Positions 25,042-33,773 of a DNA stretch of 64,000 nucleotides are shown one piece after another; positions within the stretch are counted from its first letter, which is position 1; the number at the start of each line of letters is the position of its first letter. The notes beneath the pieces were generated by a model. That model was not told where the DNA came from. It did no database searches and saw only the letters and a program-made list of their open reading frames with translations. The position numbers and the translations under genes were made by a program. This DNA is from Nocardia paucivorans NBRC 100373 (GTDB taxonomy: Bacteria; Actinomycetota; Actinomycetes; Mycobacteriales; Mycobacteriaceae): contig NZ_BAGE01000046.1 of the NCBI RefSeq assembly GCF_000308675.1, positions 248,001-312,000 on the forward strand, written 5' to 3'.

Positions 25042-27627
25042 TCATCCCAGGGACAGTTCCAGGCCGGAGACCGGGCCGCGGTGGCGCGGGGTGCCGTAGG
25101 TGGTGGTGCGTTCGCGGATGGGGCGGCCTATTCCTGCGGCGATCTCGGCGAGTTCGGCGACGGTTTTGGCCGAACCGTGCTGGGAGCCCGCCATGCGGGA
25201 GATGGTTTCCTCCATGAGGGTGCCGCCGAGATCGTTGGCGCCGCTGCGCAGCATGACCTGGGTGCCCACCGTGCCGAGCTTCACCCAGCTGGTCTGGATG
25301 TTATCGATGCGGCCGTGCAACATGATGCGGGCCAAGGCGTGCGCGGCGCGGTTGTCCCGGTTGGTGGGGCCCGGACGGGAAGCGCCCGCCAGGTACAGGG
25401 GGGCACTCTGATGCACGAACGGTAGCAGCACGAATTCGGTGAAACCGCCGGTCTCGTCCTGGATATCGCGCAGGATGCGCAGGTGGCCCACCCAGTGGCT
25501 CGGATTGTCGACGTGGCCGTACATCATGGTGGAACTGGAGCGCACCCCCACCCGGTGCGCGGTGGTGATCACATCGATCCAGGCCGAGGTGGGCAGTTTG
25601 CCTTTGGTGAGCACCCAACGCACCTCGTCGTCGAGGATTTCCGCGGCGGTGCCGGGGATGGTGTCGAGACCGGCCTCGCGCAATGCCACCAGCCAGTCGT
25701 GCACGCTTTCCCCGCCGCGGGAGGCGCCGTTGACGATCTCCATCGGACTGAAGGCGTGCACATGCATGGAAGGCACCCGGGTCTTGACCGCGCGCACCAG
25801 ATCCGCGTAACCGGTGACCGGCAGGTCGGGGTCGATACCGCCCTGCATGCACACCTCGGTCGCGCCTTCCACATACGCCTCCCAGGCGCGGTCGGCGACC
25901 TCCTCGGCGCTCAGGGTGAAGGCATCGGCGTCGCCTTTGCGCTGGGCGAACGCGCAGAACCGGCAACCGGTGTAGCAGATATTGGTGAAGTTGATATTGC
26001 GGTTGACCACGTAGGTCACATCGTCACCGCACACATCGCGACGTAAGCGGTCGGCCAGGTCGGCGACCGCGTCCAGGTCGGGGCCGTCGGCGGTGGCCAG
26101 GGCCAGATACTGGGCATCGGTGAGACCGGCCGGATCTCGTTCCGCGGCGCGCAAGGCGTCCAGCACATCGGCGTCCAGGCGTTGCGGCGCCGAGGCCAGA
26201 TCGCGGACCTGTTCACGCACGGTTTCCCAGTCGCCGAAGGCGCTGTTGATATCGCTGCGGGTATCGGTGTTGCGGCCGTCGGTGTCGATGGCGGTGTTCA
26301 GGTCCACCCGGCCCACCGACTCCCAGGCTTCGTCGGGCTCCTGCCACGGCAGACCCGTGGGGATGACATCGGTTCGGGCCAAACCGGTTTCCGGGTCGGT
26401 GAGGGCGGCAACGTGCGCGCCGATCCGCGGATCGGTCCACGGCTGGCCTGCGCGAACGTATTTCGGATGCGCGGAAGTGCGCTCCACCAGTTCGAATCCG
26501 GCGGAGGCGGTGATCTCGGCGAGGGTGTCCAGATCGGGCCAGGGGCGTTCCGGGTTGACATGGTCGGGCGTCACCGGCGAAACCCCACCCCAGTCGTCGA
26601 TCCCGGCAGCGAGCAGGGCGCGACATTCCTGTTCGGACACCAGATTCGGCGGCGCCTGCACCGGCACGTTCGGGCCGAGCAGCAGACGGGTCACCGCGAT
26701 GGTGGCCAGGAACTCCTGCAGATCGGCGTCGGGCACGTTCCGCATGGCGGTATCACCCTTGGCACGGAAGTTCTGCACGATGACTTCCTGCACATGGCCG
26801 AAAGCCTTGTGCTGTTTGCGGATGGCCATTATGGTCTCCGCACGTTCGGCCATGGTCTCACCGATGCCCACCAGGATTCCGGTGGTGAAGGGCACCGACA
26901 ATCGACCGGCATCGGTGAGGGTGCGCAGCCGCACCGCCGGGTCCTTGTCCGGACTGCCGTAATGGCAGTTGCCCTTCTCGGTGAACAGTCGGTTGGCGGT
27001 GGTCTCCAGCATCATCCCCATCGACTGGGCGACCGGCTTGAGGCGGGAGATCTCCTCCCACGACATGACCCCCGGATTCAGATGCGGCAGGAGGCCGGTC
27101 TCCTCCAACACCAGAATGGACACCGCGCGCAAATAGTCCAGGGTGGAGTCGTAACCGCGTTCGTCGAGCCACTGGGCCGCCTCCGGCCAGCGTGCCTCCG
27201 GCCGGTCACCGAGCGTGAACAGGGCCTCCTTACAGCCCAGTTCGGCGCCGCGCCGGGCGATATCGAGCACTTCGTCCGGTTCCAGGAACATGCCCCGACC
27301 CTGCGCGCGCAATTTGCCCGGCACAGTGACGAAAGTGCAGTAGTGACAGGTGTCCCGACACAGATGGGTGAGCGGGATGAAGACATTGCGCGAATAGGTG
27401 ATGGTGCCGCTGCGACCGGCGGAGGCGAGCCCGGCGTCGCGTACCCGGGCGGCACTGCGGCACAGATCGGCCAGGTCATCGTCGCGGGCGTGCAGAAGCA
27501 CAGTGGCCTCGTCGACATTGAGCGTCACCCCATCCCGCGCACGCCGTAGCGCCCGGCGCATGGCCGACGGAGTAGGCGGTGGGGTTGGAACGGCCGGCTT
27601 CGGTAGGTCGATCACGTCCTCGATCAT
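25042..27627 (-). CDS. fbiC: FO synthase (bifunctional CofG/CofH)
   Basis: FbiC makes the deazaflavin FO, precursor of coenzyme F420, from tyrosine and a ribityl-uracil intermediate. The 861-residue protein is a fusion of two radical-SAM domains. The N-terminal CofG-like half has CRDTCHYCTF near residue 95 and the C-terminal CofH-like half has CYTGCRFCAF near 550. Both keep the C-x3-C-x2-C iron-sulphur motif. The length matches the mycobacterial protein. The ATG at 27627 starts MIEDVIDLPKP. F420-dependent family proteins elsewhere in the window (16828-17223 and 44628-45041) are potential users of its product. Confidence 0.96.
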   Translation of the reverse strand: MIEDVIDLPKPAVPTPPPTPSAMRRALRRARDGVTLNVDEATVLLHARDDDLADLCRSAARVRDAGLASAGRSGTITYSRNVFIPLTHLCRDTCHYCTFVTVPGKLRAQGRGMFLEPDEVLDIARRGAELGCKEALFTLGDRPEARWPEAAQWLDERGYDSTLDYLRAVSILVLEETGLLPHLNPGVMSWEEISRLKPVAQSMGMMLETTANRLFTEKGNCHYGSPDKDPAVRLRTLTDAGRLSVPFTTGILVGIGETMAERAETIMAIRKQHKAFGHVQEVIVQNFRAKGDTAMRNVPDADLQEFLATIAVTRLLLGPNVPVQAPPNLVSEQECRALLAAGIDDWGGVSPVTPDHVNPERPWPDLDTLAEITASAGFELVERTSAHPKYVRAGQPWTDPRIGAHVAALTDPETGLARTDVIPTGLPWQEPDEAWESVGRVDLNTAIDTDGRNTDTRSDINSAFGDWETVREQVRDLASAPQRLDADVLDALRAAERDPAGLTDAQYLALATADGPDLDAVADLADRLRRDVCGDDVTYVVNRNINFTNICYTGCRFCAFAQRKGDADAFTLSAEEVADRAWEAYVEGATEVCMQGGIDPDLPVTGYADLVRAVKTRVPSMHVHAFSPMEIVNGASRGGESVHDWLVALREAGLDTIPGTAAEILDDEVRWVLTKGKLPTSAWIDVITTAHRVGVRSSSTMMYGHVDNPSHWVGHLRILRDIQDETGGFTEFVLLPFVHQSAPLYLAGASRPGPTNRDNRAAHALARIMLHGRIDNIQTSWVKLGTVGTQVMLRSGANDLGGTLMEETISRMAGSQHGSAKTVAELAEIAAGIGRPIRERTTTYGTPRHRGPVSGLELSLG

Positions 27628-27797
27628 GCGTCACACATCCGCAACTGTCTTCCTCTGGGTCCGATGGCGCCACCCTGCGGCAGCGCGGGTCGAGGCGCGC
27701 GATACCGGGTCCTTCCTCCGGGGCGAGCCTCGACCGGGCTCGTGAGCCATGACAACCTCGTTCCCCGGCGGACTATTCCGCCCTGGTCGACAGGTTG

Positions 27798-28349
27798 TTA
27801 TCGCGGGCCGGCGGCGGACCTGGCCCGGTTGGCCGCCACATACAGGTAGATCAAGGGCGGCAGCACCCCGCAGAGGAACAGCAGCAGGGTGGGCAGATCA
27901 CTGCCCAGCGGTACATCACCGCCCGGACCACCACCGGCGGCGATCAGGAAACACAGCAACCAGACCGCCATCGGCAAGAACATGACCGCCGGGCGCGGTG
28001 AGACCACACTCGCGCCGTGTACCAGGGCAATATTCACCGCGCCGGCGCACAGCGCGGCAATCGGGAACGCCATACCACCCATGTAGAGAGGCAGATACAG
28101 GACCTCGAGCACGAGGGTGACCGCGGCATCCACCATGAGCACGGCGACGACGAGCAACCCCAGTGCGGCGGCCGTCGAGGACCACCGCCGAGGGCGGGCG
28201 GGTGCCGGATCGTCCACGACGGCGGTCACGCGAGTGTCCGGGCCGACAGCGGCGAGCGCCGAGGCCCGCTCACGGGAATCGTGCGGACGGTATGCCGTGG
28301 GGCGCGCTGGAGATCCCGGGTGTCCATGCGCCGAGTCTAAGCGGCTCAC
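27798..28349 (-). CDS. Four-helix membrane protein, Rv1171-like by position
   Basis: About 60 N-terminal residues are polar and Pro/Arg-rich. Four membrane helices follow at about residues 58-82, 90-112, 120-140 and 150-172. I recognise no catalytic motif. Its place between fbiC and mshB corresponds to Rv1171 in M. tuberculosis. The start is uncertain. The GTG at 28349 has only a weak G-rich site, and a GTG at 28229 would give about 143 residues, nearer the size expected for the mycobacterial protein. Function unknown. Confidence 0.7.
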   Translation of the reverse strand: MSRLDSAHGHPGSPARPTAYRPHDSRERASALAAVGPDTRVTAVVDDPAPARPRRWSSTAAALGLLVVAVLMVDAAVTLVLEVLYLPLYMGGMAFPIAALCAGAVNIALVHGASVVSPRPAVMFLPMAVWLLCFLIAAGGGPGGDVPLGSDLPTLLLFLCGVLPPLIYLYVAANRARSAAGPR

Positions 28350-28422
28350 CCACCCCGGCTCGGCAGCCGGTGAGATCGTCGGTGGGCCGCCGCGATGATG
28401 TCGGGTTTCGTCCGCCCGCGAA

Positions 28423-29313
28423 CTACTCCGGTGCGGCGAAGAGATCGTGCTCGCGGCCGTCCGCCCCGCGGGGCCCGAGGCGGCCGCGGACCAGGACGTA
28501 GTGTTCCTCGGGCAGCACGGGTTGGGCGATCCGGTTGGACAGCGCGAATTCGCGACCCGACGGCGCCACTGTCACCTGGGTGGCGTGCGCGCGCAAGGCG
28601 GCGCGTTTGGCGGCGAGCACGTCGGAGATGTCCACCGTGGTGGTCACGGACACACTGGGCACGCAGGCCAGCTCCCCTTCGGCCGGTAACCGCCATCCCG
28701 GGGGCAGGGCGCCCGGGAGCCCGTCGACGGTGCGGCGGGCCAGGGCCTGGGTGTGTAGCCGCAGCATGTCCTCGTCGGTGACCGTCCAATAGAACTTGGG
28801 GGTGTCCCATCCGCGGTCGGCGGCCGCGGCCACGGCGGCCGTGGTGACCTCATGGGCCCGAATGTGGTCGGGGTGCCCGTAGCCGCCCTTGGGGTCGTAC
28901 CCCACCACCACTCGGGGCCGTAGCTCCAACAGCACCTCCGTCAGCGCCTCCACCGCCGCTGCGCCGGAGCGGACGAAGGCCCGGGGATGGTCGGCCGAGG
29001 GGGTTCCCGCCATACCGGAGTCGCGCCACCGGCCGGCTCCGCCGAGGAAACGCGGTCTCTCGACACCAAGTTCGGCCAGCGCCCGGGTCAATTCGAGCAC
29101 GCGATAGCCGCCGAGCTGGTCGGCGCGGTCGGCGGTCAACTCGGCCCATTCCTCCCCGATGACCTCGCCCTCCTCGCCGAGGGTGCAGGTCACCACGGTC
29201 ACGGGAACACCGCGTCGCCGATACAGCGCGATGGTGCCGCCGGTGGTGATGGACTCGTCGTCGGGGTGGGCGTGTACCAGCAGCAGCCCGCCCATACCGT
29301 TCGGCGCGCTCAC
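28423..29313 (-). CDS. mshB: N-acetyl-GlcN-inositol deacetylase of mycothiol synthesis
   Basis: MshB is the zinc-dependent enzyme that removes the acetyl group from GlcNAc-inositol, the second step of mycothiol synthesis. The 296-residue protein has the zinc motif AHPDDE near residue 16 and the distal HPDH in GYGHPDHIRAHE near 145. The long C-terminal part is typical of MshB rather than of the mycothiol-conjugate amidase. GTG at 29313 is chosen because it overlaps the upstream lipoprotein stop as GTGA. An ATG five codons earlier is possible. The order lpqW-mshB follows the mycobacterial block. Confidence 0.93.
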   Translation of the reverse strand: MSAPNGMGGLLLVHAHPDDESITTGGTIALYRRRGVPVTVVTCTLGEEGEVIGEEWAELTADRADQLGGYRVLELTRALAELGVERPRFLGGAGRWRDSGMAGTPSADHPRAFVRSGAAAVEALTEVLLELRPRVVVGYDPKGGYGHPDHIRAHEVTTAAVAAAADRGWDTPKFYWTVTDEDMLRLHTQALARRTVDGLPGALPPGWRLPAEGELACVPSVSVTTTVDISDVLAAKRAALRAHATQVTVAPSGREFALSNRIAQPVLPEEHYVLVRGRLGPRGADGREHDLFAAPE

Positions 29314-31082
29314 GGTACCCTCCGCCACATCGCCGAATCACCGAAGATACCGGCCTGGATGGCGCCGCTCAGCGAGGCGCCGTCCACCGACGGGCCCGCC
29401 GCGGCGACCACATTGTCCTGCACGATCGGCAGCACCGCCGACATCGCCCACAGCCTGGGTTCGGTCTCGCCCAGCACCCGTCCCACGTCGATACCGCGCA
29501 GGGCCCCGTCGATCGCCGCCTGCAGGCCCGGGTCACAGACACCGGACAGATTGCTCGGCGCCCGCCCCGCGGCCTCCACGGCGACGGGCACCTCGGCATC
29601 CGGGTCCGCGGGCGGGCGCGGGGGGCAGCCGTATCGCGAGGCGAGAACGGTGGCCGCGTCCCCGCCGGTGGCCTCCCAGCCGACAATGGCGTCGACAGCG
29701 TTCTCCACCAGACTCTTGCCGTACAGCTCGTCGGCGGGCAGGGCCAGCACGGTGGCCTCGATTCCCGCACTACGCAGCTGATCGGCCGCGGTATTGGCCA
29801 CCGCGAGCGCCGTTTCGTCCCCGCTCACCGCGCCGATCCGCAAGGTCAGTGCCTTTCCGTTCTTCGCCAACGACCGGGGTCGCGGCGCGGGCGAGGTCGG
29901 CGGTACCGGCGGCGGTTCCGGGGCCCGACCGAAACCGGCCTCGGCCAATAACCCGAACGCCTGTTCCGGGGTCGGCCGCGGCGGCGCCGTTGGCACATAA
30001 CCGGGATCCGAGGGCGAGAGCACCTGCGCCAAGGCCGGCTCCACCCAGCCGCCGGTCTGCGCGCCGACGGTCGCCAACAGCGCCGGATCCAGCAGGGCGA
30101 GCACCGCGGTGCGGACCCGGTGGTCGCTGAGCACCCCGGCGCGGCCGTTGAGTTCGAGCCGCAGCTGCCGTGACTGCGGCATGATCGCGGTCCGCACCGA
30201 CGGGATCGCCGCCAGCTGCGCCCGGGTGGCGACACCCCCGTGGATCAACGCCATCTGCGCATCACCGGTGCGCAGCGAATGGGCCACCTGCGCGGGGGTC
30301 CCACCGCGCCGCAACAGGATCTGATCGGGACGGGCGGGGGTCCCCCAGAAGCGGTCGTTGCGTTCGAGCAGGATCTCGTCACGGCCGGGGTCGGCGGATT
30401 CGATGTGGAAATTACCGCCCGACACCGGGATCCGCTCCAGCAGCGTCCGCTGGAAACCACCGGGCGAATCCTTCATCAGATGCGAGGGCAGCAGGTTCGC
30501 GAACAACTCCCGCCATGCCGGGTAGGGGGTGGCCATGGTGACCGTGACCGTCTTGCCCCCACCCGAGGACGTAACTCCGGTGATAAGCCGATACCCGGCC
30601 GGGTCGATGACTCCCGGCTGGGTGATCATCTGCTGCCACAGGTACCAGAAGTCCTCGGCGGCGATCGGCGCCCCATCGGACCAGTGCGCCTGATCCTGTA
30701 GTTCGTAGGTGATGGTGAACGGTTCCTGGGAGGTGACCGTCGCCGACTCGATCAGGTCGGTGTCCGGCACCCACAGCGTCCCGCCCGGCACCGCCGGATC
30801 CGGGGTGGGACGGAACGGGCTCGGCAACACCATGGACGCGACAGCGGCGGTGGCCGGGGACTGGTTCGATCGCAGATGCGGGTTGAACCCGAGCCCGATA
30901 TCGTCGATGGCCACCACCACGGTGTTCTTGGTCGGCCGCGCCGGTTCGGTCTGCGGACTCTCGGTGCTGGCGATGGGCGGCGGCGGATTCGCGGTGCATC
31001 CGGCCGCTACCGGTAGCACAACTGTCGTCAAGACCAGTAGGGCGCGCAGCACTGCGCGCCGGTGGAGCCCCGAAATCACCAT
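29310..31082 (-). CDS. lpqW: LpqW-like lipoprotein, family 5 solute-binding fold
   Basis: This precursor of about 590 residues has a lipoprotein signal: a basic start (LHRRAVLRA), a hydrophobic core and PVAAGC with the lipidated Cys near residue 24. The rest has the periplasmic oligopeptide-binding (SBP family 5) layout, with DDIGLGFNPHLRSNQ near the start and a helical middle. Mycobacterial LpqW has this fold but does not import peptides. It steers PIM and lipomannan synthesis. Here it keeps the same position, and pimE is nearby. The ATG at 31082 is used. A GTG at 31088 with AGGG upstream is equally possible. Confidence 0.88.
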   Translation of the reverse strand: MVISGLHRRAVLRALLVLTTVVLPVAAGCTANPPPPIASTESPQTEPARPTKNTVVVAIDDIGLGFNPHLRSNQSPATAAVASMVLPSPFRPTPDPAVPGGTLWVPDTDLIESATVTSQEPFTITYELQDQAHWSDGAPIAAEDFWYLWQQMITQPGVIDPAGYRLITGVTSSGGGKTVTVTMATPYPAWRELFANLLPSHLMKDSPGGFQRTLLERIPVSGGNFHIESADPGRDEILLERNDRFWGTPARPDQILLRRGGTPAQVAHSLRTGDAQMALIHGGVATRAQLAAIPSVRTAIMPQSRQLRLELNGRAGVLSDHRVRTAVLALLDPALLATVGAQTGGWVEPALAQVLSPSDPGYVPTAPPRPTPEQAFGLLAEAGFGRAPEPPPVPPTSPAPRPRSLAKNGKALTLRIGAVSGDETALAVANTAADQLRSAGIEATVLALPADELYGKSLVENAVDAIVGWEATGGDAATVLASRYGCPPRPPADPDAEVPVAVEAAGRAPSNLSGVCDPGLQAAIDGALRGIDVGRVLGETEPRLWAMSAVLPIVQDNVVAAAGPSVDGASLSGAIQAGIFGDSAMWRRVP

Positions 31083-31131
31083 CGGCACATTACCCTGCCT
31101 CGTCCCACCCGATCGGGCGACGAAGGCGGCC

Positions 31132-33033
31132 CTACAGTGCCGCCGCGCGGTCACGGGCCTTACGGCGGGACAGTTCCCGGGCCCGCTCGGTGGCACTCAG
31201 GGTCACCTTGCGCACCCGCACCACTTCCGGGGTCACCTCCACGCATTCGTCGGCGGCGCAGAACTCCATGGCGCTCTCCAGATCCAACTGCAGCGGTTTG
31301 GCCAGGGTCTCCATCACATCGGCGGTGGAAGAGCGCATATTGGTGAGCTTCTTCTCCCGGGTGACATTGATATCGAGGTCCTCCGCCCGCGGATTGATCC
31401 CCACGACCATGCCCTCGTAGGTCTCCGCACCCGGTTCCACGAAGAACTGGCCGCGATCGGCGAGCTGGATCATGGCGAACGGGGTCACCGTGCCCGCACG
31501 GTCGGAGACCAACGATCCGGTGTGCCGGGCCCGGATCTCCCCGGCCCACGGCGCATACCCGTGCGATACGGCGTTGGCGATACCGGTGCCGCGGGTTTCG
31601 GTGAGGAAATCGGTGCGGAAGCCGATGAGTCCACGGGAGGGCACGATGAACTCCATCCGCACCCATCCCGCGGCGTGGTTGGTCATCTGCACCATCTTGC
31701 CCTTGCGGTTGGCCAGCAGCTGGGTGATCGCGCCCAGGTATTCGTCCGGGCAGTCGATGGTGAGCTCCTCATACGGCTCGTACACCTTGCCGTCCACCTG
31801 ACGGGTCACCACCTGCGGTTTCCCGACGGTCAGCTCGAACCCTTCGCGCCGCATGGTCTCCACCAGCACGGCCAACGCCAGTTCACCACGGCCCTGCACC
31901 TCCCAGGCGTCCGGGCGACCGATGTCGAGCACCCGCAGCGAGACATTGCCGACCAGTTCCTGATCGAGCCGGGCCTTCACCATGCGCGCGGTGAGTTTGT
32001 GTCCCGGCACCCGGCCCGCCAGCGGCGAGGTGTTGGTGCCGATGACCACCGAGATGGCGGGCTCGTCCACGGTGATCCGCGGCAGCGCCACCGGGTTGTC
32101 CGGGTCGGCGAGGGTATCGCCGATCATGATGTCCGGGATGCCGGCGACCGCGACGATATCGCCCGCCACCGCGACCTCACCCGGTTTCCGCTCCACCCCG
32201 ACCGTCTGCAGCAGTTCGGTGATCTTGACGTTCTTCACACCGTCGCCGTGCATCCACGCCACGGTCTGTCCCTTGCGCAGCTCACCGTTGTGCACCCGCA
32301 CCAGCGCCAACCGTCCCAGAAACGCGGAGGCGTCCAGGTTGGTGACATGCGCTTGCAGGGGTGCGGTCGGGTCGCCCTTGGGCGCCGGGATGTGCTCGAG
32401 CAGCACATCGAACAGGGCGTCCAGATTCTCCGCGGCAGGGGCGCTGCCGTTTTCCGGGCGCTCCTTGGCGGCCTTGCCCTCGCGACCGGACGCGTACAGC
32501 ACCGGCAGGTCCAGCGCGAGTTCGGCGGCCTCGGCGGCCTCGTCGTCCAGGTCGGAGGCCAGATCCAACAACAGGTCGTGGCTTTCCTCCACGACCTCCG
32601 CGATCCGGGCGTCGGGCCGGTCGGTCTTGTTCACCACCAGGATCACCGGCAAGCAGGCGGCCAGGGCCTTGCGCAGGACGAACCGGGTCTGCGGCAGCGG
32701 CCCCTCGGAGGCGTCGACCAACAGCACCACACCGTCGACCATGGACAGTCCCCGCTCCACTTCGCCGCCGAAATCGGCGTGGCCCGGGGTATCGATGACA
32801 TTGATGACGGTGACGCTGCCGTCCGGGTGGTGCCGGTGGACGGCGGTGTTCTTGGCGAGAATGGTGATGCCCTTCTCGCGTTCCAGATCACCGGAGTCCA
32901 TCACGCGATCGACCGGCTCGACCCGCTCGGCGAACGCTCCCGACTGCCGCAACATGGCGTCGACCAGCGTCGTCTTTCCGTGGTCTACGTGGGCCACGAT
33001 GGCGACGTTGCGAAAATCGCGTGCAGACGACAC
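31132..33033 (-). CDS. typA: Ribosome-associated GTPase TypA/BipA
   Basis: This is a translational GTPase of 633 residues. The G motifs are AHVDHGKTT (G1), EREKGITI (G2), DTPGHADF (G3) and NKTDRP (G4). They are followed by the EF-G-like domain II and a BipA-specific C-terminal domain (SRGLIGFRTDFLTETRGTG). TypA assists 50S assembly and stress adaptation, especially in the cold. GTG at 33033 is chosen because AGGAGG lies 5 bases upstream. The in-frame ATG at 33108 has none. It is 49 bases upstream of the lpqW-like gene in the same direction. Confidence 0.96.
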   Translation of the reverse strand: MSSARDFRNVAIVAHVDHGKTTLVDAMLRQSGAFAERVEPVDRVMDSGDLEREKGITILAKNTAVHRHHPDGSVTVINVIDTPGHADFGGEVERGLSMVDGVVLLVDASEGPLPQTRFVLRKALAACLPVILVVNKTDRPDARIAEVVEESHDLLLDLASDLDDEAAEAAELALDLPVLYASGREGKAAKERPENGSAPAAENLDALFDVLLEHIPAPKGDPTAPLQAHVTNLDASAFLGRLALVRVHNGELRKGQTVAWMHGDGVKNVKITELLQTVGVERKPGEVAVAGDIVAVAGIPDIMIGDTLADPDNPVALPRITVDEPAISVVIGTNTSPLAGRVPGHKLTARMVKARLDQELVGNVSLRVLDIGRPDAWEVQGRGELALAVLVETMRREGFELTVGKPQVVTRQVDGKVYEPYEELTIDCPDEYLGAITQLLANRKGKMVQMTNHAAGWVRMEFIVPSRGLIGFRTDFLTETRGTGIANAVSHGYAPWAGEIRARHTGSLVSDRAGTVTPFAMIQLADRGQFFVEPGAETYEGMVVGINPRAEDLDINVTREKKLTNMRSSTADVMETLAKPLQLDLESAMEFCAADECVEVTPEVVRVRKVTLSATERARELSRRKARDRAAAL

Positions 33034-33163
33034 GCCGGTTCCTCCTGCTGTTGGCTTGTGCTGTTCGGCCGGACCCTGCGACAGGGGAGACTCGAACTCA
33101 CCGGGCATCGCGGCCTGTTACACCCTACCGGGAGCGCCGCACCTACCTTCCGGTGCATGTCGG

Positions 33164-33182
33164 TTAGGGTAAGCTAACCTTC
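33164..33182 (+). promoter_or_regulatory. IdeR/DtxR iron box on a leaderless promoter
   Basis: The 19 bases follow the pattern TAGG-x-TA-N3-TA-x-CCT and match the IdeR consensus at 15 of 19 positions by hand. The arms GGTTAG/CTAACC (33162-33167, 33174-33179) are perfect. The box covers a plausible -10, TAAGCT (33170-33175), and ends one base before the ATG at 33184. A bound repressor would block RNA polymerase, and the transcript would be leaderless. Confidence 0.75.
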
Positions 33183-33183
33183 C

Positions 33184-33360
33184 ATGGGCAAGGTCAAGGC
33201 GAAAGAGGTCGCACGTCTCGAGCCGAAGAAGAAATGCTGTCGCAAGAAGACGCGCTGCGTGAAATGCCCTGTCGTCATTATGCGGATGAAACGCCTGGAA
33301 GCCGCGGGCGTCACCGGCAAAGAGTTGAAAAAGGGACTGAAGAAAGCGCGCGCGGCCTGA
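33184..33360 (+). CDS. 58-residue basic cysteine-rich protein under iron control
   Basis: The reading frame encodes 58 residues with many lysines and arginines, starting MGKVKAKEVARLEP. A compact cluster has Cys at 18, 19, 25 and 28 (CC-x5-C-x2-C), and a helical C-terminal part ends LKKGLKKARAA. The cluster could bind a metal and the basic surface could bind nucleic acid, both inferred. Support for a real gene is the iron box directly in front of its ATG, consistent high-GC codon use and the absence of another gene for that operator on this strand. It is divergent from typA. I do not know a named family for it. Confidence 0.8.
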   Translation: MGKVKAKEVARLEPKKKCCRKKTRCVKCPVVIMRMKRLEAAGVTGKELKKGLKKARAA

Positions 33361-33455
33361 GCGTCCACCGCTTCCGTCCCCGCGCGTCGCGCATATGACG
33401 ATCGGGCCGTACGGCATCGGGTATGAAGTCCCCATGCCGTGGTATCCCGGCCACT

Positions 33456-33773
33456 ATGACCGCTCAGCTGCTCACCGACGCCGAAATCGCCGAAGCACTC
33501 GATTCGCTGCCCGAGTGGACCCGCTCCGGCAATGCCATCACCCGCACCGTGCGGGCGGCCTCGTTCCCCGCGGGGATAGAACTGGTGCGCCGAGTGGCCG
33601 AAGCCGCCGAAGCCGCCGATCACCACCCCGATATCGATATCCGCTGGCGCAATATCACCTTCACCCTGTCCACTCACGCCGTAGGCGGACTCACGGAACG
33701 GGACGTGGCTCTGGCTCGGCAGATAGATCGGCTGGTCGATCGACCCGATCCGACCGACGGCCCGACCGGATGA
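33456..33773 (+). CDS. Pterin-4a-carbinolamine dehydratase
   Basis: This 105-residue protein shows the family motif HHPDIDIRWRNITF near residue 57 with the active-site His pair, and a later STHAVGGLTERDVALA. PCDs dehydrate 4a-hydroxytetrahydropterin. In bacteria lacking aromatic hydroxylases they may have other pterin or molybdopterin roles. The ATG at 33456 matches family starts, and the frame is open to 33423. Its 3' end overlaps the convergent pimE by 83 bases. The position next to pimE corresponds to Rv1159A. Confidence 0.9.
   Translation: MTAQLLTDAEIAEALDSLPEWTRSGNAITRTVRAASFPAGIELVRRVAEAAEAADHHPDIDIRWRNITFTLSTHAVGGLTERDVALARQIDRLVDRPDPTDGPTG

Noticed and set aside
33034..33108. Upstream extension of typA starting MPGEFESPL
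   Set aside because: It has no ribosome site, while AGGAGG stands just before the GTG at 33033. I briefly considered a tRNA remnant (GAGTTCGAGTCTC-like words) but no cloverleaf forms.
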